Assembly (NCBI GenBank): GCA_002470695.1
Contig: DKNM01000109.1
Coordinates: 1 to 12,662, forward strand
DNA length: 12,662 nt
DNA from: Candidatus Neomicrothrix sp. UBA7388
GTDB lineage: Bacteria; Actinomycetota; Acidimicrobiia; Acidimicrobiales; Poriferisodalaceae
Direction: 5' to 3'
Shown here piece by piece: positions 1 to 7,062 of this stretch (positions are counted from its first letter, which is position 1; each line of letters begins with the position of its first letter). Position numbers and translations under genes: made by a program. The notes beneath the pieces were generated by a model. That model did no database searches and had not been told where the DNA came from. It saw nothing but the letters and a program-made list of their open reading frames with translations.

Positions 1-573
1 ACTTTAGGCATCGGAGTGTCTCACCGTGAAGCCGCCGATCGTCTGGGAGTTCCGTTCCCAACGTCGCCGTTACGGTGGACTGAAGTAGCCTGCGATGAGT
101 TAATGGGGCAAGCCCGCTTTGGGCTGACCTTTGGACAAGGTTTTCCAGTGTTAGTAGGAGCTTTAGGTCCGAAGATGGTTGAACTGGGCGCAGCTCGCTC
201 CGATGGGCTTGTCTTGAATTGGCTAACGCCTGAACATGCCAAAGAAACTATTGATTTGGCACGCGAAGCTGGCGCAGCGAACGGACGCACGCCTTACACG
301 GTTCTGTACGTTCGACTCAGTCCGTACGAAGCGTTGCACACTGATGCTGTCAACTATGACGCTATGGCGAATTATCACCGTCACTTTGAGCGTCAAGGTT
401 TGAAATCACCGGAGGCTGTCGTCGCAGGAACTTGTTTGCAGAGTGACGATCTAGGTCGCGCTCGTGAGCAACTAGTGGGTTGGGCTGAGGCCGGAATAGA
501 TTTGGTTTGTGCCTACCCTCACGGCCTCGAACAATCTGATTACCAAAAGGCGCTCGCAGCTCTTACCTCGTAG
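1..573 (+). CDS. LLM-class (luciferase-like) flavin/F420-dependent oxidoreductase, 5'-truncated
   Basis: The reading frame is open from the first base, so the start lies upstream of the window; the GTG at 16 falls inside a conserved segment and is not the real start. The visible 190 residues are the C-terminal half of an (alpha/beta)8 luciferase-like monooxygenase. They begin with TLGIGVSHR, the LLM strand-and-loop pattern L-G-I-G-V-S-H that is followed by 'LGVPF'. After about 50 residues comes the strand 'FPVLVGALGPKMVELGAARSDG', in which A-L-G-P-K-M and S-D-G-L-V-L are family hallmarks. The end 'GIDLVCAYPHG' matches the last barrel strand. Enzymes of this type oxidise or reduce alcohols, ketones or aldehydes with F420 or FMN; the substrate cannot be read from sequence. 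The stop TAG is 11 bp from the stop of the convergent SDR gene. The family is clear; cofactor choice is inferred. Confidence 0.88.
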   Translation, partial: TLGIGVSHREAADRLGVPFPTSPLRWTEVACDELMGQARFGLTFGQGFPVLVGALGPKMVELGAARSDGLVLNWLTPEHAKETIDLAREAGAANGRTPYTVLYVRLSPYEALHTDAVNYDAMANYHRHFERQGLKSPEAVVAGTCLQSDDLGRAREQLVGWAEAGIDLVCAYPHGLEQSDYQKALAALTS

Positions 574-584
574 CCTCCCGGTTC

Positions 585-1532
585 TTATTTCTCAGTCTCG
601 AAGTGTTCGAGTAACAGTTGCATCTCTTTATCTACGTTGTCAGGTACTACGTAGTTCGTTTCATCACAGATTGCTTCTATGCGTTCAGCTACCGATTCAA
701 GGGTCAGGTCCTCTTCGTAGATTCCTTTGGTTACTCCCATGAATGCTCGAGCGACTCTGCCTCCTGAGGCTGAAAGTGTTTCTCCATTCAAAGCACATGT
801 TTCGTGGGCCAGGTACACGACTGCTGGTGCAACCTGTTGAGGTCCTAGTTGCATCAAAAGATCCTCGCCGGTTAGGCCAGTCATGTCGGCGATTTCGCCG
901 TCATCGCCGAGCACGTCTCCGGTCATTCGAGTTAGGGCTCCGGGGGCTATTGCGTTGACATGAATACCGTAACGGGCGCCTTCGATCGCTAACGTTCGCG
1001 TGAATCCGTATATGGCCGCTTTCGCAGCTGAGTAAGCGCTCTGACCGAATGAGCCGAAGAGGCCTGAGCCGGAGCTGGTGTTAATGATGCGACCATAGCC
1101 CACCGATTTCATGTGCTCGTAAGCGGGGCGGGTGACGTAAAAGCATCCCTTGACATGAACATCAAGCACTGGTTCAAACTCATACTCACCGATATTTAGA
1201 AACGTTCTATTTCTAATAATGCCGGCGTTATTAATGACGATGTCTAGTCCGCCGAACTCTTCGATGGTTGCCGAAACCATAGATTCAGCGCCGTCTCGCG
1301 TTGCTACTGAATCACTATTTGATGAAGCGATACCGCCTAGCGCGCGTATCTCGGCCACCACATTTTCTGCAGGCGTAGCGTCGTGATCTTGGCCTCCCAT
1401 TGTTGGTGAGCCGAGGTCATTGACCATTACGGCGGCCCCTCTGGAAGCTAGGAGCAAAGCGTGTTCTCGGCCGAGGCCGCCGCCTGCTCCGGTCACTAAC
1501 GCAACTCTTTCATCAAATCTTAGTTCGCTCAT
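585..1532 (-). CDS. Short-chain dehydrogenase/reductase, MFE-2 (3R)-hydroxyacyl-CoA dehydrogenase-like
   Basis: 315-residue cytoplasmic Rossmann-fold SDR. The nucleotide-binding motif TGAGGGLG is at residues 14-21, and D39 at the end of strand 2 (VNDLG) favours NAD(H) over NADP(H). NNAG is at 101-104 and the catalytic set S154, Y167, K171 lies in SSGSG...QSAYSAAK. The position that is usually the structural Asn reads DVHVKG (H126), as in the hydroxyacyl-CoA dehydrogenase domain of peroxisomal multifunctional enzyme 2; the 'GRIINTSSGSGLFGSFGQ' region and 'IEGARYGIHVNAIAP' also match that group. The likely reaction is oxidation of (3R)-hydroxyacyl-CoA to 3-ketoacyl-CoA, although other hydroxysteroid or alcohol substrates are possible. 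It is longer than a minimal SDR (about 250 aa) because of a C-terminal tail after residue 260. ATG start; the gene is divergent from the epoxide hydrolase with 51 bp between them and has a candidate promoter there. Confidence 0.9.
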   Translation of the reverse strand: MSELRFDERVALVTGAGGGLGREHALLLASRGAAVMVNDLGSPTMGGQDHDATPAENVVAEIRALGGIASSNSDSVATRDGAESMVSATIEEFGGLDIVINNAGIIRNRTFLNIGEYEFEPVLDVHVKGCFYVTRPAYEHMKSVGYGRIINTSSGSGLFGSFGQSAYSAAKAAIYGFTRTLAIEGARYGIHVNAIAPGALTRMTGDVLGDDGEIADMTGLTGEDLLMQLGPQQVAPAVVYLAHETCALNGETLSASGGRVARAFMGVTKGIYEEDLTLESVAERIEAICDETNYVVPDNVDKEMQLLLEHFETEK

Positions 1533-1545
1533 GGCTTTACCCTAG

Positions 1546-1574
1546 ATTGCAAAGGCGTGCCGAAGTCGTGACAA
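1546..1574 (-). promoter_or_regulatory. Candidate promoter of the SDR gene
   Basis: On the minus strand, TTGTCA (1574-1569, five of six matches to the -35 consensus) is followed after exactly 17 bp by TGCAAT (1551-1546, four of six matches to TATAAT). Transcription would begin only a few bases before the ATG at 1532, giving an almost leaderless mRNA, which is common in actinobacteria. It is a consensus match only; no experimental mark is visible. Confidence 0.35.
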
Positions 1575-1583
1575 ACTCGGAAG

Positions 1584-2579
1584 ATGATAAGCGGACTTAC
1601 AGAGCACGTCATCGACGCAAACGGAATTCAAATTCACTATGTGACAAAAGGGGAAGGACCGGCAGTGTTGATGTGTCACGGCTTCCCTGAGAGTTGGTAC
1701 TCGTGGAGGCACCAAATAGAGGCTTTGGCAGAAGCTGGATATAAGGCTGTTGCTATGTCGATGCGGGGCTACGGAAAAACGAGCGCTCCACAAGAAATAG
1801 AGGCCTACGACATTAGCCACCTTGTTGGAGATGTCGTAGCTGTCGCTAATCACCTAAATCAGAAGTCAGTCGTAGTAGCTGGTCATGATTGGGGTGCGCC
1901 GGTTGCCTGGTTCGCCGCCTTAATGCGACCTGATCTATTTCGCGCCGTTGCATGTTTGAGCGTGCCCTATACAGGTCCAGTTGGTGCCCTACCCGAAGGA
2001 ATTGATATCAACGGACTGATGGCACATGCAGCGGGCCCCGATCGTGACTATTACCGTCTTTACTTCCAAGAACCCGGGAAAGCAGAAGTCGACCTTGAAG
2101 CGGATATCGAGAGAACGATGCGAGGCTTCTTGTATCTCATCAGCGGAGATTCGTTGCGCAACGGTGACATCAGGGAACCATTTGATGGCCACTTCCCAGC
2201 TGGCCAGTCAATGACAGAACAGCTGATCTCACCGGAGGAACTACCAGCTTGGCTCACGAAGGACGATCTCAAATTTTATGTCGATGAGATAACACGGACT
2301 GGCTTCCGGGGAGGTCTGAACTGGTATCGCAATATCAATAAAATTCCTGCAATTACTGCCCCCTTTTTGGGCTCAACCATTGAGCAGCCCTCGTTCTACA
2401 TGGGTGGTTCAACAGATTTAATAGCAGGCAACACTCCTGAAGCAATCAGCAGCATGCAACAAGCTTTAGGCGACCTTCGTCACTGCGAAATCATTGAGGG
2501 AGCAGGTCACTGGATACAGCAGGAATGTGCCTCAGAGGTCAGTTCTGCGATGGTGGCCTTCTTAGAAGGGCTCAACTGA
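1584..2579 (+). CDS. Alpha/beta hydrolase, soluble epoxide hydrolase type
   Basis: 331-residue alpha/beta-hydrolase. The oxyanion motif HGFPES is at residues 32-37 and the nucleophile D102 sits in GHDWGAP, so this is an Asp-type enzyme rather than a serine esterase. The cap carries both tyrosines expected in soluble epoxide hydrolases: Y160 in LYFQEPG and Y248 in NWYRN. D278 in GGSTDLIAG and H309 in GAGHWIQ complete the triad. These match the mammalian sEH C-terminal domain and bacterial/mycobacterial epoxide hydrolases closely, so hydrolysis of an epoxide to a vicinal diol is the likely reaction. A haloalkane dehalogenase would lack the YFQEPG and NWYRN cap motifs. Only a GGAAG directly abutting the ATG resembles a ribosome site. 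The gene is divergent from the SDR and lies 36 bp upstream of the FKBP, possibly in one transcript. Confidence 0.93.
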   Translation: MISGLTEHVIDANGIQIHYVTKGEGPAVLMCHGFPESWYSWRHQIEALAEAGYKAVAMSMRGYGKTSAPQEIEAYDISHLVGDVVAVANHLNQKSVVVAGHDWGAPVAWFAALMRPDLFRAVACLSVPYTGPVGALPEGIDINGLMAHAAGPDRDYYRLYFQEPGKAEVDLEADIERTMRGFLYLISGDSLRNGDIREPFDGHFPAGQSMTEQLISPEELPAWLTKDDLKFYVDEITRTGFRGGLNWYRNINKIPAITAPFLGSTIEQPSFYMGGSTDLIAGNTPEAISSMQQALGDLRHCEIIEGAGHWIQQECASEVSSAMVAFLEGLN

Positions 2580-2597
2580 CTTTCTTATGCAGCGGAT

Positions 2598-2611
2598 GCA
2601 GCTTACGCTGC
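2598..2611 (+). repeat. Small inverted repeat just before the FKBP start
   Basis: GCAGC-TTAC-GCTGC forms a 5-bp stem with a 4-base loop and ends four bases before the FKBP ATG. A second copy of the left arm (TGCAGC, at 2588-2593 and 2597-2602) could compete for the same right arm. No T-tract follows, so it is not a standard terminator. It could modulate translation of the FKBP or be fortuitous. Confidence 0.3.
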
Positions 2612-2615
2612 TGGT

Positions 2616-2990
2616 ATGAGCGAAAAGCCCCTTGTAGAAGTCCCTGACGGCGAACCAACCGGTAAACAACTCGGCATCGTCGACATCATCACCGGCGATG
2701 GAGAACAAGCCCAAGCTGGTCACCTCGCAGAAGTGCATTACGTAGGGGTGTCGTGGAACACCGGCAACGAGTTCGATGCTTCTTGGAATCGTGGACAGAC
2801 ATTCAGCTTCAAACTGGGCGGGGGACAAGTTATTTCAGGTTGGGACCAAGGCGTAGTCGGAATGCGAATTGGCGGTCGCCGTCAACTTACAATTCCGCCA
2901 GCTTTGGGATACGGGAGCGCTGGCGCTGGCGGAGTCATCGGACCGAACGAGCATCTCATTTTCGTAGTTGACTTAATTTCGATCCGCTGA
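2616..2990 (+). CDS. FKBP-type peptidyl-prolyl cis-trans isomerase
   Basis: 124-residue single-domain FKBP without a signal peptide, so cytoplasmic. Residues that form the FK506/proline pocket are all present: Y42 in VHYVGV, F53-D54 in EFDASWNRG, V72-I73 and W76 in VISGWDQGV, Y99 in PPALGYG, and F116 in LIFVVDL. Length and the N-terminal 'EKPLVEVPDGEPT' extension match actinobacterial FKBPs, as does the SWNRG stretch. It catalyses prolyl bond isomerisation in protein folding and is a housekeeping-type gene among catabolic ones, which makes it the best lineage marker in the window. It follows the epoxide hydrolase by 36 bp and ends 4 bp from the convergent methyltransferase gene. Confidence 0.95.
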   Translation: MSEKPLVEVPDGEPTGKQLGIVDIITGDGEQAQAGHLAEVHYVGVSWNTGNEFDASWNRGQTFSFKLGGGQVISGWDQGVVGMRIGGRRQLTIPPALGYGSAGAGGVIGPNEHLIFVVDLISIR

Positions 2991-2994
2991 GCCT

Positions 2995-3555
2995 CTAAAC
3001 CCTTCTGCAAATCATTCGCGCCTCGTGCCGCCCATCGAACCAATCTTCTGTGAAGGAAAGCGGTTCAAGGTCGAATAACAACTCCGGTAATTCGCCGATC
3101 TCGACCAGGAATCGTCGACTGGGTTTAGAGTTGCGCTCTAAATTGGTGGCTGTCGCAACTCTTAGAAACGCTATACCGTCCGGGTTTAGGTGTTCTCTCA
3201 GCGTCGCGTAGAAGCCTCGATCAAGAAAGTTCGCGCAGACGATTACATCCCATTTCCCCGTTAACGGAGGGCCAGATTCTAAATCGTGGTGAAAAGTGAT
3301 CAGTTCGACATCTCGCAGATCCGCTTCTTGAGAGGCGATATCTAGCGCTACCTCTGACACGTCAAGCAACGTGGTGTCATAACCTTTGCCCGCAAACCAC
3401 AACGCTGTTGCACCCTTGCCTCCAGCTACGTCTAACACTGTGCATGGCGCTTCAGGCAAGAAATCCGATTCTGTAACAAAAGGATCTGCTCCGCCGATTT
3501 TTGGAGCATCGCTATATATGGCGTCCCATCGAGCTTGCGCACTGTTATCAACCAT
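2995..3555 (-). CDS. Class I SAM-dependent methyltransferase, TehB-like
   Basis: 186-residue Rossmann-fold methyltransferase. The SAM-binding motif I is VLDVAGGKG (residues 40-48) and the acidic end of strand 2 is D65 in TLLDVS. The next conserved position is 'HHDLESGP' (D91), followed by the motif IV strand WDVIVCANFLDRGFY (102-116) and 'LRVAT' in strand 5. The compact form, with an 'ARWDAIY' N-terminus and no substrate-binding domain, resembles small TehB/thiopurine-type methyltransferases that modify small molecules. Its ATG overlaps the stop of the upstream MFS transporter gene (TAATG), with a GGGAG about 11 bases upstream, so the two are probably translationally coupled. This suggests a link between methylation and transport, but the substrate is not readable. 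Confidence 0.85.
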   Translation of the reverse strand: MVDNSAQARWDAIYSDAPKIGGADPFVTESDFLPEAPCTVLDVAGGKGATALWFAGKGYDTTLLDVSEVALDIASQEADLRDVELITFHHDLESGPPLTGKWDVIVCANFLDRGFYATLREHLNPDGIAFLRVATATNLERNSKPSRRFLVEIGELPELLFDLEPLSFTEDWFDGRHEARMICRRV

Positions 3556-4775
3556 TACCTGAACTCTCCCGGTCGCTCATGACGCAAGTAACCGAATTTG
3601 TTAAAAACCCAGCATGCTATTGCTGCCGCAATAGCAACCGTTGACAGTATTCCAATCGATAACCCGAAATTGTCAGCGTTTTGGCGAGCAATACCTATTA
3701 CCCACGGTCCGGACACGCCACCTATTTCACCTGCGGTGAAGAATAGACCTGCCGCTATTCCCATTCGCTCATCGGGAACCGCTCGACTAGACATCAGGAG
3801 CAGCATCGCCATCGGGACAGTCGAAACCCTAGCTATGCCTATGACTGATACTGCAAACACTTGAGCGACCTGAGAAGACAAAGCCAAAGCCCACACTGCG
3901 ATCGCCATAGCCACGAATAAACCGATGAGCACTTGAGGGCGATTGGCCGGGGCGGTTCGGCTCGGAATAACCAAGGATCCAATGACCCCTACTGCCACCC
4001 CAACAGCCGTTAGCCATGCCGCACCACGCGCGGACCACATCTGGCTCGCGAGCATTTCCGGCATCCATCCTCCGAGAGCATGACTGATAAAAAAAATCAT
4101 GAATGCAAGGAGCAGAATTCGAGAAATCGTTGGTTCGCGCAACAGAGACAAAGATTTAACCGGAGTAGGTGCCAGATTCTGCGCGCTAGGGCTTCGGGCG
4201 CTGACGGCGACCCACAACAATCCACTGCCAAAGGAAACGGCACCAAAAAGCACCATAACCCAACGCCAACTTCCCATCGCAACGCGTATCGGATCCGCTA
4301 CGACAAGCGCCGTGATAGCTCCCAGCGAAGAGGCAGTGCTATACAGGCCCACCGCGAGTCCTCGTTGAGCTACGGGAAACCATTCAGTGACGAGTTTGGG
4401 TGCACCAATAGAAATAAAAGGTCCACCGAGACCAAATACGGCGACGGCCATCCACAGCCCTAGCCCCGATTGCGCTCCTGCTCGAAGGATGCCTGACACG
4501 CCTATGAAAAGTGCGCCGAGGCTCAACCCAATTTGAATTCCATAGCGATCCAGGAACTTTCCAGTGATAGCCGAGACCCCTAGATAGACAAAAGGCCATG
4601 CCCCGAGGGCTGCTCCCATTGTCGCATGCGACATTCCTAAGTCGACTCTGATGATATTTAATAGCGGAGCTAACGAGCCAGCTACTAGGCCGAACGAGGC
4701 ATACAGCAGCCACAGCGATGCGAGAACCCACCATTTACGGTTCAAATCGTTCGATTCTGGGAGTTGCTCTATCAC
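3555..4775 (-). CDS. MFS transporter
   Basis: 406 residues from the GTG at 4775, mostly hydrophobic, with about 12 predicted membrane helices, the usual size for a major facilitator. The first helix starts at 'WWVLASLWLLYASFG' (residues 15-29). The loop between helices 2 and 3 has GKFLDRYG (72-79), a variant of MFS motif A, G-x-x-x-D-R-x-G. 'EWFPVAQRGLAVGLYSTASSLGA' is the typical helix 4-5 region, and 'AGLFFTAGEIGG' recurs in the second half. The carrier sits in the inner membrane and moves a small organic solute; direction and substrate are unknown. An in-frame TTG at 4811 would add 12 residues, but it has no better ribosome site, so I prefer GTG 4775 with a GGGATGG upstream. The stop overlaps the methyltransferase start. 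Confidence 0.87.
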   Translation of the reverse strand: MIEQLPESNDLNRKWWVLASLWLLYASFGLVAGSLAPLLNIIRVDLGMSHATMGAALGAWPFVYLGVSAITGKFLDRYGIQIGLSLGALFIGVSGILRAGAQSGLGLWMAVAVFGLGGPFISIGAPKLVTEWFPVAQRGLAVGLYSTASSLGAITALVVADPIRVAMGSWRWVMVLFGAVSFGSGLLWVAVSARSPSAQNLAPTPVKSLSLLREPTISRILLLAFMIFFISHALGGWMPEMLASQMWSARGAAWLTAVGVAVGVIGSLVIPSRTAPANRPQVLIGLFVAMAIAVWALALSSQVAQVFAVSVIGIARVSTVPMAMLLLMSSRAVPDERMGIAAGLFFTAGEIGGVSGPWVIGIARQNADNFGLSIGILSTVAIAAAIACWVFNKFGYLRHERPGEFR

Positions 4776-4849
4776 CGCTCGTCGCCATCCCTTAGCTTCA
4801 CACGGCTGCAATCCGGCATTCGAGTCCCAACCCCGCTAACTTCCAGTAG

Positions 4850-6016
4850 GTGAGCATACGAGGCAAAGCATTTATAGCCGGTGCGTACGAACATCCTGAA
4901 CGACATTTACCTAACAGAACCCTCCCCCAAATTCATGCGGATGTCGCTATCGGGGCCCTCGAAGACGCAGGCCTAACAACCTCAGACGTTGATGCTTATT
5001 ATTCTGCTGGGGACGCTCCCGGCTTCGGTGCGCTATCCATGGTTGATTACTTGGGACTTGATTGCCACTACGTAAACGATACTGAAACGGGCGGATCCTC
5101 ATATCTCGTTCACGCCCAACATGCCGCTACTGCCATCGCCGCAGGTCACATTGATGTTGCGCTCATCACTTTGGCGGGCAAGCCCCGCACAGGAGGCGCA
5201 AGTCCGGGGGGCAGCGGTCGGGTCGGCGACGCCCCTGAGGCCCCTTTTGAAAGTCAGTGGGGTATGTCAGTGCCAGGCGGTTACGCCTTGGCCGCTCAAC
5301 GACACATGCACGAGTTCGGCACCACCTCGGAACAACTAGCCGCGATCAAAGTAGCAGCTTCATCACACGCCCAGCATAACCCCCATGCCTTCCTCCAAGA
5401 CTTAGTTACTGTCGAGGAAGTATTGGAATCACCGATGATTTCTGACCCCCTTCACAGGCTGGATTGTTGCGTAATTACCGACGGCGGTGGAGCAATGGTA
5501 ATCGTGAGTGAGGCCGTAGCAAGCAATCTTTCAAGACACTGCATTCCGGTTTTGGGCACTGGTTCTTACGTTAAATCGACGCAGTCAGGACGGATAGACC
5601 TCACTCACACAGGGGCTCTTAGATCCGGACCTATAGCCTTCGCTGAGGCAGAAGTCTCACCTGCCGAAATCGATTACGTCTCTATCTACGACAGCTTCAC
5701 CATTACGGTTCTTATCACTTTAGAAGACTTGGGGTTTTGCGAAAGGGGCCAGGCCGGCAGGTTCGTCGCTGATGGCGCTTTGCTCGCACCCCACGGCCAG
5801 CTTCCGTTCAACACTGATGGGGGTGGACTTTGTAACAACCATCCAGCAAACCGGGGAGGGATGACAAAAGTGATTGAGGCCGTGCGGCAACTTCGCTTTG
5901 AAGCTAATCCGGAAGTTCAAGTGCCAGACTGCGAGATAGCTCTCGCGCACGGAACCGGCGGAAGTCTCGCAACTCGATCTGCAAGCTCGACGATGATTCT
6001 GGGACGATCGTTATGA
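4850..6016 (+). CDS. Thiolase-like protein (SCP-x/Ltp2-like) lacking the usual nucleophilic Cys
   Basis: 388-residue thiolase-superfamily protein. The N-terminal fold shows 'AFIAGAYEHPER', 'ALEDAGLTTSDVD' (residues 36-48) and 'AGDAPGFGALSMVDYLGL'. At the place where thiolases carry the acyl-accepting cysteine (E-N-A-C-A-S-G) it reads TETGGSSY (78-85), with no Cys between residues 73 and 205. The second half has DCCVITDGGGA (205-215), 'SIYDSFT' (278-284), GGGLCNNHP (324-332, the GHP-type histidine H331) and AHGTGG (366-371) where the second catalytic Cys would lie. Related cofactor-free thiolase-like proteins paired with DUF35 act in retro-aldol or acyl-transfer steps, for instance Ltp2 in steroid side-chain degradation. 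GTG start at 4850; its stop overlaps the next gene by ATGA. Annotation pipelines would probably name it acetyl-CoA acetyltransferase. Confidence 0.87.
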   Translation: MSIRGKAFIAGAYEHPERHLPNRTLPQIHADVAIGALEDAGLTTSDVDAYYSAGDAPGFGALSMVDYLGLDCHYVNDTETGGSSYLVHAQHAATAIAAGHIDVALITLAGKPRTGGASPGGSGRVGDAPEAPFESQWGMSVPGGYALAAQRHMHEFGTTSEQLAAIKVAASSHAQHNPHAFLQDLVTVEEVLESPMISDPLHRLDCCVITDGGGAMVIVSEAVASNLSRHCIPVLGTGSYVKSTQSGRIDLTHTGALRSGPIAFAEAEVSPAEIDYVSIYDSFTITVLITLEDLGFCERGQAGRFVADGALLAPHGQLPFNTDGGGLCNNHPANRGGMTKVIEAVRQLRFEANPEVQVPDCEIALAHGTGGSLATRSASSTMILGRSL

Positions 6017-6435
6017 ACCTCCCATCTAACGCAGCTCAGCCGAACCTGGAAAATTCGCCCTTTTTTGAGGGGGCCTTACAGGAAAAATTAGTTCTCCCGA
6101 AATGCAAGAAGTGTGAGTTCGTTATTTGGTTTCCCAGGGAAATCTGCCCTGAATGCGGATCACAAAACGTTGACTGGTTTGAAGCTTCAGGAACAGGGTC
6201 AATCTACAGTTTCACAATTACTCGCCGAATCCCCGGGAGTTGGAGTAAAGCGACACCCTTTGTGTTGGCTTACGTGGAACTCGATGAAGGCCCGAGGGTA
6301 ATGACCAATATCGTGGACTGTGACCTCACCCAAATTCGAATAGGCGATCGAGTCGAAAAGGTTTTCGAGGAGGCAGTCGATCGAGACGGCGAGAATGGTC
6401 CTCCGCTCCTTCGTTTCCGCCCTACAAAAAGTTGA
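6013..6435 (+). CDS. DUF35 zinc-ribbon/OB-fold acyl-CoA-associated protein
   Basis: 140-residue protein with the standard DUF35 architecture. A short helix (SPFFEGALQEKLVLPKC) leads into a rubredoxin-like zinc ribbon with C31, C34, C45 and C48 (CKKC...CPEC). An OB-fold then starts at 'SGTGSIYSFTITRRIPG' and continues through 'PFVLAYVELDEGPRVMTNI'. Such proteins bind CoA thioesters and assemble with thiolase-superfamily partners; documented cases are the archaeal thiolase/HMG-CoA synthase complex and the Ltp2 aldolase complex. The start codon lies inside the stop of the thiolase-like gene (ATGA, 6013-6016), with GGGA eight bases upstream, implying equimolar coupled synthesis. It is therefore likely the obligate partner of the preceding protein. 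The flavin reductase follows after 3 bp. Confidence 0.93.
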   Translation: MNLPSNAAQPNLENSPFFEGALQEKLVLPKCKKCEFVIWFPREICPECGSQNVDWFEASGTGSIYSFTITRRIPGSWSKATPFVLAYVELDEGPRVMTNIVDCDLTQIRIGDRVEKVFEEAVDRDGENGPPLLRFRPTKS

Positions 6436-6438
6436 ATT

Positions 6439-7053
6439 ATGCCCCGAACTTCCTTTGTCGTTGATCAGCTAGACACCGCCGAACGCTACAAGCTCACAAC
6501 AGGCCTAATTATTCCGCGGCCTATCGGCTGGATTGGTACCCAGAGCGCCGATGGAGTTGCCAATTTAGCCCCGTATTCGTTTTTTAACGCGGTGGCCACA
6601 AACCCACCCGTACTGATGTTTTCAACTGGCGTTTTTGACGGCGTAATAAAAGATTCACTAAAGAACATTCGCGAAACTGGAGAGTTCACAGCAAGTCTCG
6701 TTGACCACGATCTTGCCGTAGCTATGAACGATTCATCAGCGACTCTCCCTTCAGAAGTCGATGAGTTTCAGAAAACCGGCCTCACCGCCGCAAATTTTGG
6801 CAACGTAGGTGCGCCCGGCGTCGCAGAAGCTAAAGCAGTCGTCGAGTGTCGAGCGATCCAAGAAGTGGAGTTCGGTGACCCCGAGGGATTACATCATGTA
6901 GTGGCGTTCGGAGAAGTAATTGCGTTTCACATAGACGACGACGTGCTTGACGGAACCAGAGTTGATCCAACCCGGCTCGATGCACTTGGACGCCTTGCCG
7001 GCACGGACTACGCCACTACCCGTGACCAATTTCGCTTGGATCGGCCTGACTAA
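6439..7053 (+). CDS. Flavin reductase-like FMN-binding split-barrel protein (DIM6/NTAB family)
   Basis: 204 residues. The FMN-binding split barrel is recognisable from 'IIPRPIGWIGTQ' (residues 24-35), 'NLAPYSFFNAVATNPPVLMFS' (42-62) and 'KDSLKNIRETGEFTASL' (71-87); the C-terminus ends in 'GRLAGTDYATT' (184-194), equivalent to the conserved R-x-G-G-x-x-Y. Members reduce FMN or use bound flavin with NAD(P)H, often supplying reduced flavin to a two-component monooxygenase; some related split-barrel proteins use F420. It lies 3 bp after the DUF35 gene and is probably the third gene of the same operon. No obvious monooxygenase large subunit is adjacent, although LLM genes stand nearby on the other strand and at the left edge. 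The gene ends 9 bp from the convergent CoA-transferase gene. Confidence 0.9.
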   Translation: MPRTSFVVDQLDTAERYKLTTGLIIPRPIGWIGTQSADGVANLAPYSFFNAVATNPPVLMFSTGVFDGVIKDSLKNIRETGEFTASLVDHDLAVAMNDSSATLPSEVDEFQKTGLTAANFGNVGAPGVAEAKAVVECRAIQEVEFGDPEGLHHVVAFGEVIAFHIDDDVLDGTRVDPTRLDALGRLAGTDYATTRDQFRLDRPD

Positions 7054-7062
7054 AAGGAACGC

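Noticed and set aside
16-573. A complete 185-residue protein starting at GTG 16
   Set aside because: The frame stays open to base 1 and the codons before the GTG encode part of the conserved LGIGVSH motif, so the gene is truncated by the window.
1542-1853. A 103-codon minus-strand frame overlapping the start of the epoxide hydrolase
   Set aside because: It runs antisense through the conserved HGFPES region, has no recognisable motif and would collide with the well-supported hydrolase.
4080-4463. A 127-codon plus-strand open frame antisense to the transporter
   Set aside because: It lies wholly inside the MFS gene, its translation is low-complexity and rich in Arg/Asn/Ser with no fold pattern, and the opposite strand encodes a convincing membrane protein.
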